DNA of 64,000 nt from contig CAVZBW010000005.1 in assembly GCA_963773635.1 (NCBI GenBank), forward strand, positions 1,550,001 through 1,614,000, written 5' to 3'. This DNA comes from CAVZBW01 sp963773635. Lineage in GTDB: Bacteria; Actinomycetota; Acidimicrobiia; Acidimicrobiales; RAAP-2. Below the pieces are notes generated by a model. The model searched no databases. It worked only from the letters and a program-made list of their open reading frames with translations, and had not been told where the DNA came from. The first letter of the stretch is position 1, and each line of letters starts with the position of its first letter. This document shows, piece after piece, positions 17,442 to 25,158 of the stretch. Made by a program: the position numbers and the translations under genes.

Positions 17442-20009
17442 ATGGGCCGCTTCTTTGACGCGCTTGGTCGCGCCGTCGTCCGGTACCGGTGGCTCGTGGT
17501 CGTCGTGTGGATCCTGGGGTCGGTCATCGCGATCCGCTCGTTGCCCTCGTTGGGAAGCCAGGTCGACAACAACAACGGGGCCTTTCTCCCGGCCAGCGCG
17601 CCGAGCAACCAGGCCGCCGTGTTGGCCGAGCCGCTGATCGGCAAGCAGACCCACAGCCAGGTCCCGATCATTGCGGTCACCTCGAACGCGACCCTGGACT
17701 CAGCCGACCAGACCGCGATCAACAACGTGCGAGCCCGGTTGGAGACGGTTCCCTCCAAGCTGTCCGCCAATTACCTCGGCACGTCGCCCAACGACAAGGC
17801 CGCCCAGCTGCTCTTCGTCTCCTCGGTCTCGCCCTTTGACCAGAGCAAGACCAAGACCCTCGTCAACAACCTGGAGTCGGCCGTGGCGAGCGTCCCGCGA
17901 CCCGCCGACCTTCAGGTCCACCTCGCCGGCCAGGTGGCCACCAACGTGGCCAACCAGGAGCAGTCCAACAAACAGGGCAAGAACATCCAGGACGCGTCGA
18001 TCCTCTTCATCCTCGTCCTGCTCTTCATCATCTTCCGCTCGCTGCTGGCGCCGCTCGTCACCCTGCTACCGGCCGGGCTCGTGCTGGCGGTTTCGGGGTC
18101 GTTCATCGGCGGCCTGGGCAGCGCCGGGGTCCTCAAGGTCTCCTTCTTCACCCAGATCCTCCTGATCGTCTTGATCCTCGGGGCCGGCACCGACTACGGG
18201 CTCTTCCTCGTCTTCCGGGTGCGCGAGCGCCTGCTCGACGGCAGCGACCCCAAGGACGCCGTGGTCTACGCGGTGCGCCGGGTCGGCGAATCCATCACGG
18301 CCTCGGCCGCCACGGTCATCGTGGCGCTCCTGACCCTGCTGGCGGCCAGCTTCGGGCTGTACCACGACCTCGGACTGCCGCTCGCCATCGGAATCGCGGT
18401 GATGCTCCTCGCCGGGCTCACCCTCTTGCCGGCGCTGCTCGCGATCTTTGGCCGCGCGGTGTTCTGGCCCACCAAGACCCAGCCCCGGGAGCACGGCGAG
18501 GGACTGTGGGGCCGTGTGGCCGGGCGGCTGATCCGTCGACCCGTCCTGACGCTGGTCGTCGGCGTGCTGGCGTTGGGGGGGCTGTCGCTGTTCGCCCTCT
18601 CGTACAAGGCCTCGGGCTTTGGGGGCGACCTGTCGGCGCCCGCCGGCAGCGACGCAGCCAAGGGCAACGCCGCCCTGGCGGCCAACTTCCCGCAATCGAG
18701 CAATAACCCGACCAACGTGGTGATGCGCTTCTCCAAGTCCGTGTGGCAGGACCCCGACCAGCTGGAGACGGCCACCAAGGGCCTCCAAGGCATCAAGCAG
18801 TTCTCCACCCTCAGCGGACCATTGAACCCAACCGGATCCGCCATCACCCCGGCCGAGCTCTCGTCCATCTACGCCCAGGTCCACCCCTACGGCTCCGCCC
18901 AGGAGCTCGTGACCACGTCCCTGACACCGCCCGCGGGCTCGGGCATCTCGACCAGCACGTACGACACGTACCTGAGCACGGCGCGCTACATCAGCGCCGA
19001 CGGCAGCACCGTCCAGTGGGAGGCCGGCCTCTCGGTCGGGTCACCTGGCAGCGACGCCGCGCTCAGCGCCGTGCCGGCCATCCGCAACCAGGTGGACGAG
19101 GTGGCCCGCCGGGCCGGGGCCAGCGACAACGGCGTCGCCGGCGAGGCGCCAGCGCTCTACGACGTGAGCCACATCTCCAACAGCGACGTCACGAGGATCG
19201 TGCCGATCGCCATCCTGGCCATCGGGCTCGTCCTGGCCCTCGTGCTCCGCAGCTTGGTGGCACCCGTGTACCTGATCCTGAGCGTGGTCCTCTCGTACCT
19301 GGCCTCCCTCGGGATCTCGGTGCTGGCCTTCATGACCATCGGCGGGCAGCAGGGCCTCGTGTTCCTCCTGCCCTTCTTGATGTTCATCTTCTTGCTCGCC
19401 CTCGGCGAGGACTACAACATCTTGGTGATGACGCGTATCCGGGAGGAGGCCAAGAGGGACAAGAGGGACGGCTTGCGGCGGGCGGTGGTCCGGGCCGTGG
19501 GGGCGACCGGTCCGACGGTCACGTCTGCGGGCCTGGTGCTGGCCGGGAGCTTCGTCGTCCTGGCGGTCGTCGGCGGCTCGGGACAGGGCAACGAGCAGAT
19601 CCGGGTGATCGGGTTCGGGCTGGCCGTCGGCATCCTCATCGACACCTTCGTGGTGCGCACCGTCCTCGTACCCTCCATCGTCGAGCTGCTGGGCCGCTGG
19701 AATTGGTGGCCCTCGGAGCTGGGTCGGGAGACGGCGACACATCGAAGGCGTCGCCCCGAGCGGGCGCACCTGACAGACGGGTCGGCGGCGGACGGGTCGA
19801 CGGCGGACGGGTCGACAGCGGACGGGTCGGCGGCGGACGGGGCGACGGCGGACGGGGCGACGGCGGAGAAAGTCGAGGCGATGGACGGGTCGACGGCGGA
19901 GAAAGTCGAGGCGATGGACGGGTCGACGGCGGAGACAGTCGAGGCGATGGACGACGGATCCCCAGCGGACGGCCAGGCCGGCACTCGAGACGCCCCGGAC
20001 CGCCGGTGA
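17442..20009 (+). CDS. MMPL-family RND transporter with repetitive C-terminal tail
   Basis: Twelve-helix proton-driven exporter of 855 residues in the MmpL group, whose members export lipids or other hydrophobic compounds. One TM segment (WLVVVVWILGSVIAI) precedes the first periplasmic domain. The first TM bundle contains LGAGTDYGLFLVFRVRERLL and the second ALGEDYNILVMTRIREE, which carry the charged Asp/Tyr pairs used for proton relay. SASAATVIVALL-type and VTSAGLVLAGSFVVLAVVGG helices match the family. The last 80 or so residues are hydrophilic repeats. The stop overlaps the next start (GTGA), coupling it to the oxidoreductase pair downstream. Substrate unknown. Confidence 0.9.
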   Translation: MGRFFDALGRAVVRYRWLVVVVWILGSVIAIRSLPSLGSQVDNNNGAFLPASAPSNQAAVLAEPLIGKQTHSQVPIIAVTSNATLDSADQTAINNVRARLETVPSKLSANYLGTSPNDKAAQLLFVSSVSPFDQSKTKTLVNNLESAVASVPRPADLQVHLAGQVATNVANQEQSNKQGKNIQDASILFILVLLFIIFRSLLAPLVTLLPAGLVLAVSGSFIGGLGSAGVLKVSFFTQILLIVLILGAGTDYGLFLVFRVRERLLDGSDPKDAVVYAVRRVGESITASAATVIVALLTLLAASFGLYHDLGLPLAIGIAVMLLAGLTLLPALLAIFGRAVFWPTKTQPREHGEGLWGRVAGRLIRRPVLTLVVGVLALGGLSLFALSYKASGFGGDLSAPAGSDAAKGNAALAANFPQSSNNPTNVVMRFSKSVWQDPDQLETATKGLQGIKQFSTLSGPLNPTGSAITPAELSSIYAQVHPYGSAQELVTTSLTPPAGSGISTSTYDTYLSTARYISADGSTVQWEAGLSVGSPGSDAALSAVPAIRNQVDEVARRAGASDNGVAGEAPALYDVSHISNSDVTRIVPIAILAIGLVLALVLRSLVAPVYLILSVVLSYLASLGISVLAFMTIGGQQGLVFLLPFLMFIFLLALGEDYNILVMTRIREEAKRDKRDGLRRAVVRAVGATGPTVTSAGLVLAGSFVVLAVVGGSGQGNEQIRVIGFGLAVGILIDTFVVRTVLVPSIVELLGRWNWWPSELGRETATHRRRRPERAHLTDGSAADGSTADGSTADGSAADGATADGATAEKVEAMDGSTAEKVEAMDGSTAETVEAMDDGSPADGQAGTRDAPDRR
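19776..19964 (+). repeat. Tandem repeats encoding the tail of the MMPL protein
   Basis: Six copies of a 15-base unit (consensus GACGGGTCGACGGCG, DGSTA) at 19776-19865 are followed by about three copies of a 33-base unit encoding EKVEAMDGSTA. The two unit types share the DGSTA core, so the longer probably arose from the shorter by insertion. The repeats encode an acidic, Ser/Thr/Ala-rich cytoplasmic tail. Such repeats are prone to change in copy number. Confidence 0.9.
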
Positions 20010-20584
20010 GCGCCGTGGGGGCCAACCACCGGTTCTTCGACGAGGCGCAGTACGCCATCGTCCGGGCCGCGTGCGCCCGCCTGATCCCGACCGACGAGGA
20101 CCCTGGGGCGACCGAGGCCGGCGTCGCGGACTACATCGACGGTCTCCTCGGGGCCTTCGCCAGCGATCCTCCGCTCGTCTGGGCCGGGGGGCCGTTCTCC
20201 GGCCGTTTCGGCGGCGAGGCACGCTTCGGGTTCTTCCATCGACTCGGGGCACGCGACGAGCTCGCCTGGCGCACGAGGATCGAGGGCTCCCGGGGAATCC
20301 CCGAACGGGAGCGGCTCGGGCCGGTGGTCGGGCTCCAGGAGCGGTACCTCCGGGGCCTCGAGGCGCTCGGCGCCGACTTCGCCGAGGCGTCGGCGGAGGA
20401 GCAGGACCGGCGCCTGCGCGCCAACGAGGAGTTTGTCGACCTCCTCTACGAGCACGCCTGCGAGGGCATGTACGGCGCGCCCGAGTACGGCGGCAACCGG
20501 AGCCTGGCCGGCTGGAACTACATCGGGATTCCCGGCGACGTGCAACCCCGGGGCTTCACCGACCAGGAGGTGAGCGAGCCGTGA
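20006..20584 (+). CDS. Gluconate 2-dehydrogenase subunit 3-like protein
   Basis: 192 residues starting at a GTG that overlaps the MMPL stop. FFDEAQYAIVRAACARLIPTD followed by DPGATEAGVADYID is the standard opening of the subunit 3 family, the small partner of membrane-associated GMC dehydrogenases. The C-terminal part FVDLLYEHACEGMYGAPEYGGN and GWNYIGIPGDVQPRGF also match. No clear Tat or Sec signal is visible, unlike many homologues, so cytoplasmic action or export with a partner is open. Its stop overlaps the GMC oxidoreductase start. Confidence 0.88.
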   Translation: MSAVGANHRFFDEAQYAIVRAACARLIPTDEDPGATEAGVADYIDGLLGAFASDPPLVWAGGPFSGRFGGEARFGFFHRLGARDELAWRTRIEGSRGIPERERLGPVVGLQERYLRGLEALGADFAEASAEEQDRRLRANEEFVDLLYEHACEGMYGAPEYGGNRSLAGWNYIGIPGDVQPRGFTDQEVSEP

Positions 20585-22245
20585 GCCGTGAATTCGACGC
20601 CGTGGTCATCGGATCGGGTCCGGGGGGCTCGACGGCCGCCGACATCCTGACGGCCGCCGGTTGGTCGGTGGTCATCTTCGAGCGCGGCAAGAACCACCTG
20701 GTCGACCCGGATCACCCCTCCGAGCTGCTGGCCGAGTTCTCCAACGACGAGATCAAGTACGGGCCTCGGCACTTCCTCGGGCCGGACCCGTGGCTCGAGC
20801 CGCGGACCTTCCGGACTTCCGTCGAGGACGGCGAGCGCACGCACGTCGGCGCGGTCAACAACCTGCCGGCCACGGTGGGCGGAGGCGGCACGCACGCGGA
20901 CGGCAAGGTGCCCCGCTTCCGGGAGGACGACTTCCGGGTGGTCTCGGACTACGGGCCGATGGAGGAGACCACGCTCGCCGACTGGCCCTTCGGCTACGAC
21001 GAGCTGGAGCCGCACTACGCCGAGGCCGAGCGCCTCATCGGCGTGGCCGGTGAGGCCGGCGCCAACCCCTTCGCCGCCTGGCGCTCCGGGCCCTACCCGA
21101 TGCCGCCGGGCGCACCGATGTACTGCGCGGTGGTGACCACGGCGGCCGCGGAGCGCCTCGGCTACCACCCCTATCCCGGGCCGACCGCCGTCAACTCCGT
21201 CCCCTACGACGACCGCCCCGCGTGCAACAACTGCGGCTTCTGCGGTCACTTCGGCTGCCCCATCCACGCCAAGGGCGATCCGGTGGCCTCCCTGCGGAGG
21301 GCCCTCATGACCGGGCGCGCCGAGCTGCGCTCCGAGTCCATGGTGGCCCGCATCCTCGTCGCGAACGGCCAGGCGACGGGCGTCGAGTGGATCGACTCCG
21401 GGGGCCAACGTCACGTCGAGACCGCGGCCCACGTGGTGCTCGCGGCGGGGGCGACCGAGACGCCGCGGCTGTTGCTGCTGAGCGGTCTCGAGCACCCCGA
21501 GATCGGCCGGAACCTCATGTTCCACTTCCAGACGCACACGTTCGGGCACCTGCCGATGCGCCTCCACGGATACCGGGGTCGGGCGGTCACCCATCTCCAC
21601 GACGACTTCATCCTGGTCGACGACGAGGCCCGCGCCGCGGCCGCGGAGGCCGGGCTCCCGTGGCTCAAGGGCGGGCTGGTGGAGCACGGCGCCGCCGCCC
21701 ACCCCATGCTCGAGGCGAAGTTCTATCCCTGGGGCCCCGACCACAAGCAGATGATGCGGGAGTCGCCGATGCGCGATCACCTGGCGGGCTTCACGATGCA
21801 GGGCGAGGACGTGCCCCAGGCCACCAACCGCATCGACCTCGATCCGGAGGTGCGCGACGTCCACGGCCTGCCCGTCGCGAGGATCACCTACCGTCCCCAC
21901 CGCCACGAGCTCGCCGCCTCGGCCCACTACGGCCCGAAGCTCGAGGCCATCCTCAAGGAGGCCGGGGCCACGTGGGTGCGCACGGCCACCTCCCCCAACG
22001 TGAGCGGCCTCTTCATGAACCGCCTGTGGCGGGGCTCGGAGATCCCCGCCTCGCGTCACGTCATGGGCACCGCACGGATGGGCACGGACCCGAGGACTTC
22101 GGTATGCGACCCCTACGGTCGGCTCCACGACGTGGAAAACGTCGTGGTCTGCGACTCGTCGACGTTCCCGACGAGCACGGGGTACGGCCCCACGTTGACC
22201 CTGGCCGCCCTGTCGATCCGCAACGCCCGGGCGCTCACCAGCTGA
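20581..22245 (+). CDS. GMC-family FAD-dependent oxidoreductase (catalytic subunit)
   Basis: Oxidises an alcohol, probably a sugar, sugar acid or polyol, with FAD. 554 residues. N-terminal dinucleotide-binding motif VVIGSGPGGSTAADIL, then NNLPATVGGGGTHADGKVPR. The cysteine cluster CNNCGFCGHFGCP (near residue 218) is typical of gluconate/sorbose dehydrogenase-type subunits. Later come AAGATETPRLLLLSG and HVMGTARMGTDP with STGYGPTLTLAALSIRNA at the end. The operon with a subunit 3 protein supports a two-subunit dehydrogenase; no cytochrome c subunit gene is adjacent. Confidence 0.9.
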   Translation: MSREFDAVVIGSGPGGSTAADILTAAGWSVVIFERGKNHLVDPDHPSELLAEFSNDEIKYGPRHFLGPDPWLEPRTFRTSVEDGERTHVGAVNNLPATVGGGGTHADGKVPRFREDDFRVVSDYGPMEETTLADWPFGYDELEPHYAEAERLIGVAGEAGANPFAAWRSGPYPMPPGAPMYCAVVTTAAAERLGYHPYPGPTAVNSVPYDDRPACNNCGFCGHFGCPIHAKGDPVASLRRALMTGRAELRSESMVARILVANGQATGVEWIDSGGQRHVETAAHVVLAAGATETPRLLLLSGLEHPEIGRNLMFHFQTHTFGHLPMRLHGYRGRAVTHLHDDFILVDDEARAAAAEAGLPWLKGGLVEHGAAAHPMLEAKFYPWGPDHKQMMRESPMRDHLAGFTMQGEDVPQATNRIDLDPEVRDVHGLPVARITYRPHRHELAASAHYGPKLEAILKEAGATWVRTATSPNVSGLFMNRLWRGSEIPASRHVMGTARMGTDPRTSVCDPYGRLHDVENVVVCDSSTFPTSTGYGPTLTLAALSIRNARALTS

Positions 22246-22329
22246 GCCTCCGGGGCACCCTTGCTCCCGGAACGGCGGCGGGCCTGCCCTCGTGCACCGA
22301 GGGGCGGGAGACCGACGGTGTGGCAAGGT

Positions 22330-22341
22330 AAACGGTCGTTT
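22330..22341 (+). promoter_or_regulatory. Palindrome in the leader of the peptide-transport operon
   Basis: AAACGGTCGTTT (5-bp arms, 2-bp centre) stands in the 252-base gap before the solute-binding protein gene, followed about 25 bases on by TAGAGT, a possible -10. It is a candidate operator; nothing else in this gap was recognised except the purine-rich ribosome site AGAGGGGAA before ATG 22498. Confidence 0.3.
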
Positions 22342-22497
22342 CCGCCGCGGTCCTCGGATCTGTAGAGTAGGCCGAATTCAGCCGGATCAACAGCTGATCG
22401 ACGCCTGCTCATCGGCGCCGTGCGCCGGGTACGAGCGACGGGGGCCTGGGTGGCTGAGGATCGAGCTGATGCCAGAGGGGAACAAGAGGGGAACCAC

Positions 22498-24129
22498 ATG
22501 AGTCGGTCGGACGTTTCGCAGCACCGCCTGCCGCCGAGGAAGCAGAGACCACCCGGGGCGCGCCGGCGAGGTCGGAGCGCTCGCGCCAAGGCGGCCATCG
22601 CCGGCGCCGCAGCGGCCGCCTTCCTCGTGCCGGGGGTGGCGGTCGCGGTGAGCGGCTCCGCAGCGAGCGCAGCGTCCAGCAACGACACGAGCGGCACCCT
22701 CAAGTACGGCATCGACCTCAACTCGACGTTCGACAACGACTTCGATCCCGGCTCGTCGCTCAATGACTGCGGCTTCACGATGACCGCCAACATCTACCAG
22801 TCGGTGGCGGTCCCGGGGCAGTACGCCATCACCGGCGGCGTGGCCCAGAGCTGGACCGTCTCCAACAACTACTCCACCGTCACCCTGCACATCCGCCCCA
22901 ACATGGTCTTCTCCAACGGGCAGCCGGTGACCGCGGACGACGTGGAGGCCAGCCTCAACCACACCAAGACGAGCCCCCTGAGGTCCTCGCTCAGCGCCAT
23001 CCAGTCGATGACCGTCACCGATCCGCACACGCTGGTCATCCAGCTCAACCGGCCCACCGCCGGGGACTTCATGTGGGCCATGACCTACATCGACGGGATG
23101 ATCATGCCCGCCTCGAACATCGCCAACGCCTCCAAGCAGCCGATCGGTGCCGGGCCTTACGTGCTCCAGAGCTACCAGCCGGGCTCGTCGATGGTCCTGG
23201 TGAAGAACCCCAAGTACTGGAATTCGAGCGCCTACCCGCTCCACGCGGTGGACTTCGTCGAGGTGACCAACGGCCCGCAGGCGGTGAGCGCGCTCACCTC
23301 GGGGGCGATCGACATGATCGCGCTCGACCCGGAGCAGTACTCGGAGGTGAAGAACAACCCGAGCATCGGCGTCTCCATCACCCCCTCCTACGACTACGTG
23401 GTGCTCCAGACCCGCAACAACCAGCCGCCGTTCAACAACACGCAGGTCCGCTCGGCGCTCCAATATGCCGTGGACCGCGCCACCATCAACAAGGCGATCT
23501 ACGCCGGCGTGGGGCGGCCCGCCTACCAGCCCTTCCCGCCCAACTCGCCGGGCTACAACAAGAAGGTCGACAACTCCTACACCTATCAACCCAAGAAGGC
23601 CAAGGAGATGCTCGCCAAGGCCGGCTATCCCAACGGGGTGAGCTTCAAGATGATGGTGCCCGCCAATGACACCACCTTCCAGCGGCTCGCCACCGTCTTG
23701 CAGAGCCAGCTGTCGGCGGCCGGCTTCCACGCCAGCATCCAACTCATCCCGGGGAGCGACCTGCTCCAGGACGTCTACCTGAACGGCCAGGGCAACGCGC
23801 TGCTGAGCGAGGAGCTGACCAACGGCCCCGACATCTCCAACACGTTCGAGTCCAATTTCGAGCCGACGGGTTTCGTCGCCCAGCACCTGGGCACGGTCGA
23901 CAACGCCATCGCTCCGATGATCGAGCAGGCCAACACCTCGCTCAGCCCCACGGTGCAAGGTCCCCTCATGCAACAGGTCAGCGCCACGGTCATGTCGCAG
24001 GGGCTCGAGACGCCGCTCGAGTTCGAGCCCTCGATCATCGCCTACAACAAGTCCACGGTGGGCGGGAAGGTGGTCGCGCCGATCGGGCAGTGCCGGTCCA
24101 ACCTGGCCGGCATCTACGTCAAGAAGTGA
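22498..24129 (+). CDS. Family 5 solute-binding protein of a dipeptide/oligopeptide-type ABC importer
   Basis: Extracellular substrate receptor of 543 residues. After a basic stretch (RRRGRSARAK) a hydrophobic segment AAIAGAAAAAFLVPGVAVAV gives a Sec signal with an Ala-rich cleavage region; no lipobox Cys is seen. The body has the family 5 signatures WTVSNNYSTVTLHIRPNMVF with NGQPVTADDV, IGAGPYVLQSYQPG, VRSALQYAVDRATI and AYQPFPPNSPGY. The substrate could be peptides, nickel, sugars or opines. A strong hairpin separates it from the permease genes, as often when the receptor must be made in excess. Confidence 0.92.
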   Translation: MSRSDVSQHRLPPRKQRPPGARRRGRSARAKAAIAGAAAAAFLVPGVAVAVSGSAASAASSNDTSGTLKYGIDLNSTFDNDFDPGSSLNDCGFTMTANIYQSVAVPGQYAITGGVAQSWTVSNNYSTVTLHIRPNMVFSNGQPVTADDVEASLNHTKTSPLRSSLSAIQSMTVTDPHTLVIQLNRPTAGDFMWAMTYIDGMIMPASNIANASKQPIGAGPYVLQSYQPGSSMVLVKNPKYWNSSAYPLHAVDFVEVTNGPQAVSALTSGAIDMIALDPEQYSEVKNNPSIGVSITPSYDYVVLQTRNNQPPFNNTQVRSALQYAVDRATINKAIYAGVGRPAYQPFPPNSPGYNKKVDNSYTYQPKKAKEMLAKAGYPNGVSFKMMVPANDTTFQRLATVLQSQLSAAGFHASIQLIPGSDLLQDVYLNGQGNALLSEELTNGPDISNTFESNFEPTGFVAQHLGTVDNAIAPMIEQANTSLSPTVQGPLMQQVSATVMSQGLETPLEFEPSIIAYNKSTVGGKVVAPIGQCRSNLAGIYVKK

Positions 24130-24146
24130 CGTCGCCGCGCACCCGC

Positions 24147-24177
24147 CCGGTCCGCGGGGCGCGGCCCCGCCGACCGG
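24147..24177 (+). terminator. Strong hairpin between the binding protein and permease genes
   Basis: CCGGTCCGCGGGGC (24147-24160) pairs with GCCCCGCCGACCGG (24164-24177) over 14 positions with one mismatch and a GCG loop. No T-run follows. It lies 17 bases after the binding-protein stop and 15 before the permease ATG, fitting a partial terminator or an mRNA-stabilising element that lowers permease expression. Confidence 0.6.
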
Positions 24178-24192
24178 CGAGCTGAGGCTCCC

Positions 24193-25158
24193 ATGGGGTC
24201 AGGGGGCTCGCTCCTCTCGTTCATCGGTCGGCGGCTGCTGATCACGATCCCGCTGCTGATCCTGATCTCCTTCGGCGTCTTCTGCCTCGTCCTGATCATC
24301 CCGGGCAGCCCGGCGCTGACGCTGGCCGGCGGCACGCACTCCAACCCCGCCGAGGTCGCGAGGATCACCCGGCAGCTGCACTTGAACGAGCCGTTTTGGC
24401 GCCAGTACCTCCGCTGGCTCAACGAGGTGATCCACGGCAACCTCGGCAATTCCCTGTTCCAGCACCAGAGCGTGGCCTCGGGGATCGCGGAGAAGTTCCC
24501 GGTCACCCTCAGCCTGGCGGTCGGCGGGATGCTCGTCGCGGTGATCATCGGCATCCCGGCGGGCATCATCTCGGGCGTCCGCCAGGGCACCCCGTCGGAC
24601 CGGCTGGTGACGCTCGGGAGCAGCCTGGGCGTCGCCATCCCCGACTTCTGGCTGGCCCTGCTCCTCGTGATCGTCTTTGCCGTCAATCTCCGCTGGCTGC
24701 CGGCGCTCGGCTACGTGCCCTACACCACGTCGGTCTGGGGATGGTTCCAGCACCTCATACTCCCGTGGCTGGCGCTCGGGATCGGCGGGGCCGCCACCAT
24801 CGCCCGCCAGGTGCGGGGCGCGCTCATCGACACGCTCGACCAGGACTACATGCGGACCGCGCTCGCCAAGGGCCTCGGGAACAAGGCGGTCATCGGAAAG
24901 CACGCGCTCAAGAACGCCCTCAGCCCGGCCGTCACCGTGATCGGCATCTCCTTCGGCTACCTGCTCGGGGGGACCTTCATCATCGAGCAGATCTTCTCGC
25001 TGCCCGGCATCGGTCAGTACATGCTGCAGGCGATCAGCGTGAAGGACCTGCCCGTGATCCAGGGCGTCGTGCTCGTCACGGCCGTGTGCTTCGTGATCAT
25101 CAACCTGATCGTCGACATCGTCTACGGCTACCTCAACCCCAAGGTGCGACTGGCATGA
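24193..25158 (+). CDS. dppB: ABC importer permease, DppB type
   Basis: Inner-membrane permease of 321 residues with about six TM segments. The N-terminus FIGRRLLITIPLLILISFGV followed by a periplasmic loop RQLHLNEPFWRQYLRWL matches DppB/OppB. The ATPase-coupling loop is DYMRTALAKGLGNKAVIGKH (EAA-type). ISFGYLLGGTFIIEQIFSLP and GIGQYMLQAI lie near the end. The stop overlaps the next ATG (ATGA). Confidence 0.92.
   Translation: MGSGGSLLSFIGRRLLITIPLLILISFGVFCLVLIIPGSPALTLAGGTHSNPAEVARITRQLHLNEPFWRQYLRWLNEVIHGNLGNSLFQHQSVASGIAEKFPVTLSLAVGGMLVAVIIGIPAGIISGVRQGTPSDRLVTLGSSLGVAIPDFWLALLLVIVFAVNLRWLPALGYVPYTTSVWGWFQHLILPWLALGIGGAATIARQVRGALIDTLDQDYMRTALAKGLGNKAVIGKHALKNALSPAVTVIGISFGYLLGGTFIIEQIFSLPGIGQYMLQAISVKDLPVIQGVVLVTAVCFVIINLIVDIVYGYLNPKVRLA

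Noticed and set aside
19776..19964. Repeats as a CRISPR array
   Set aside because: There are no unique spacers, and the units are in-frame coding repeats of 15 and 33 bp inside the transporter gene.
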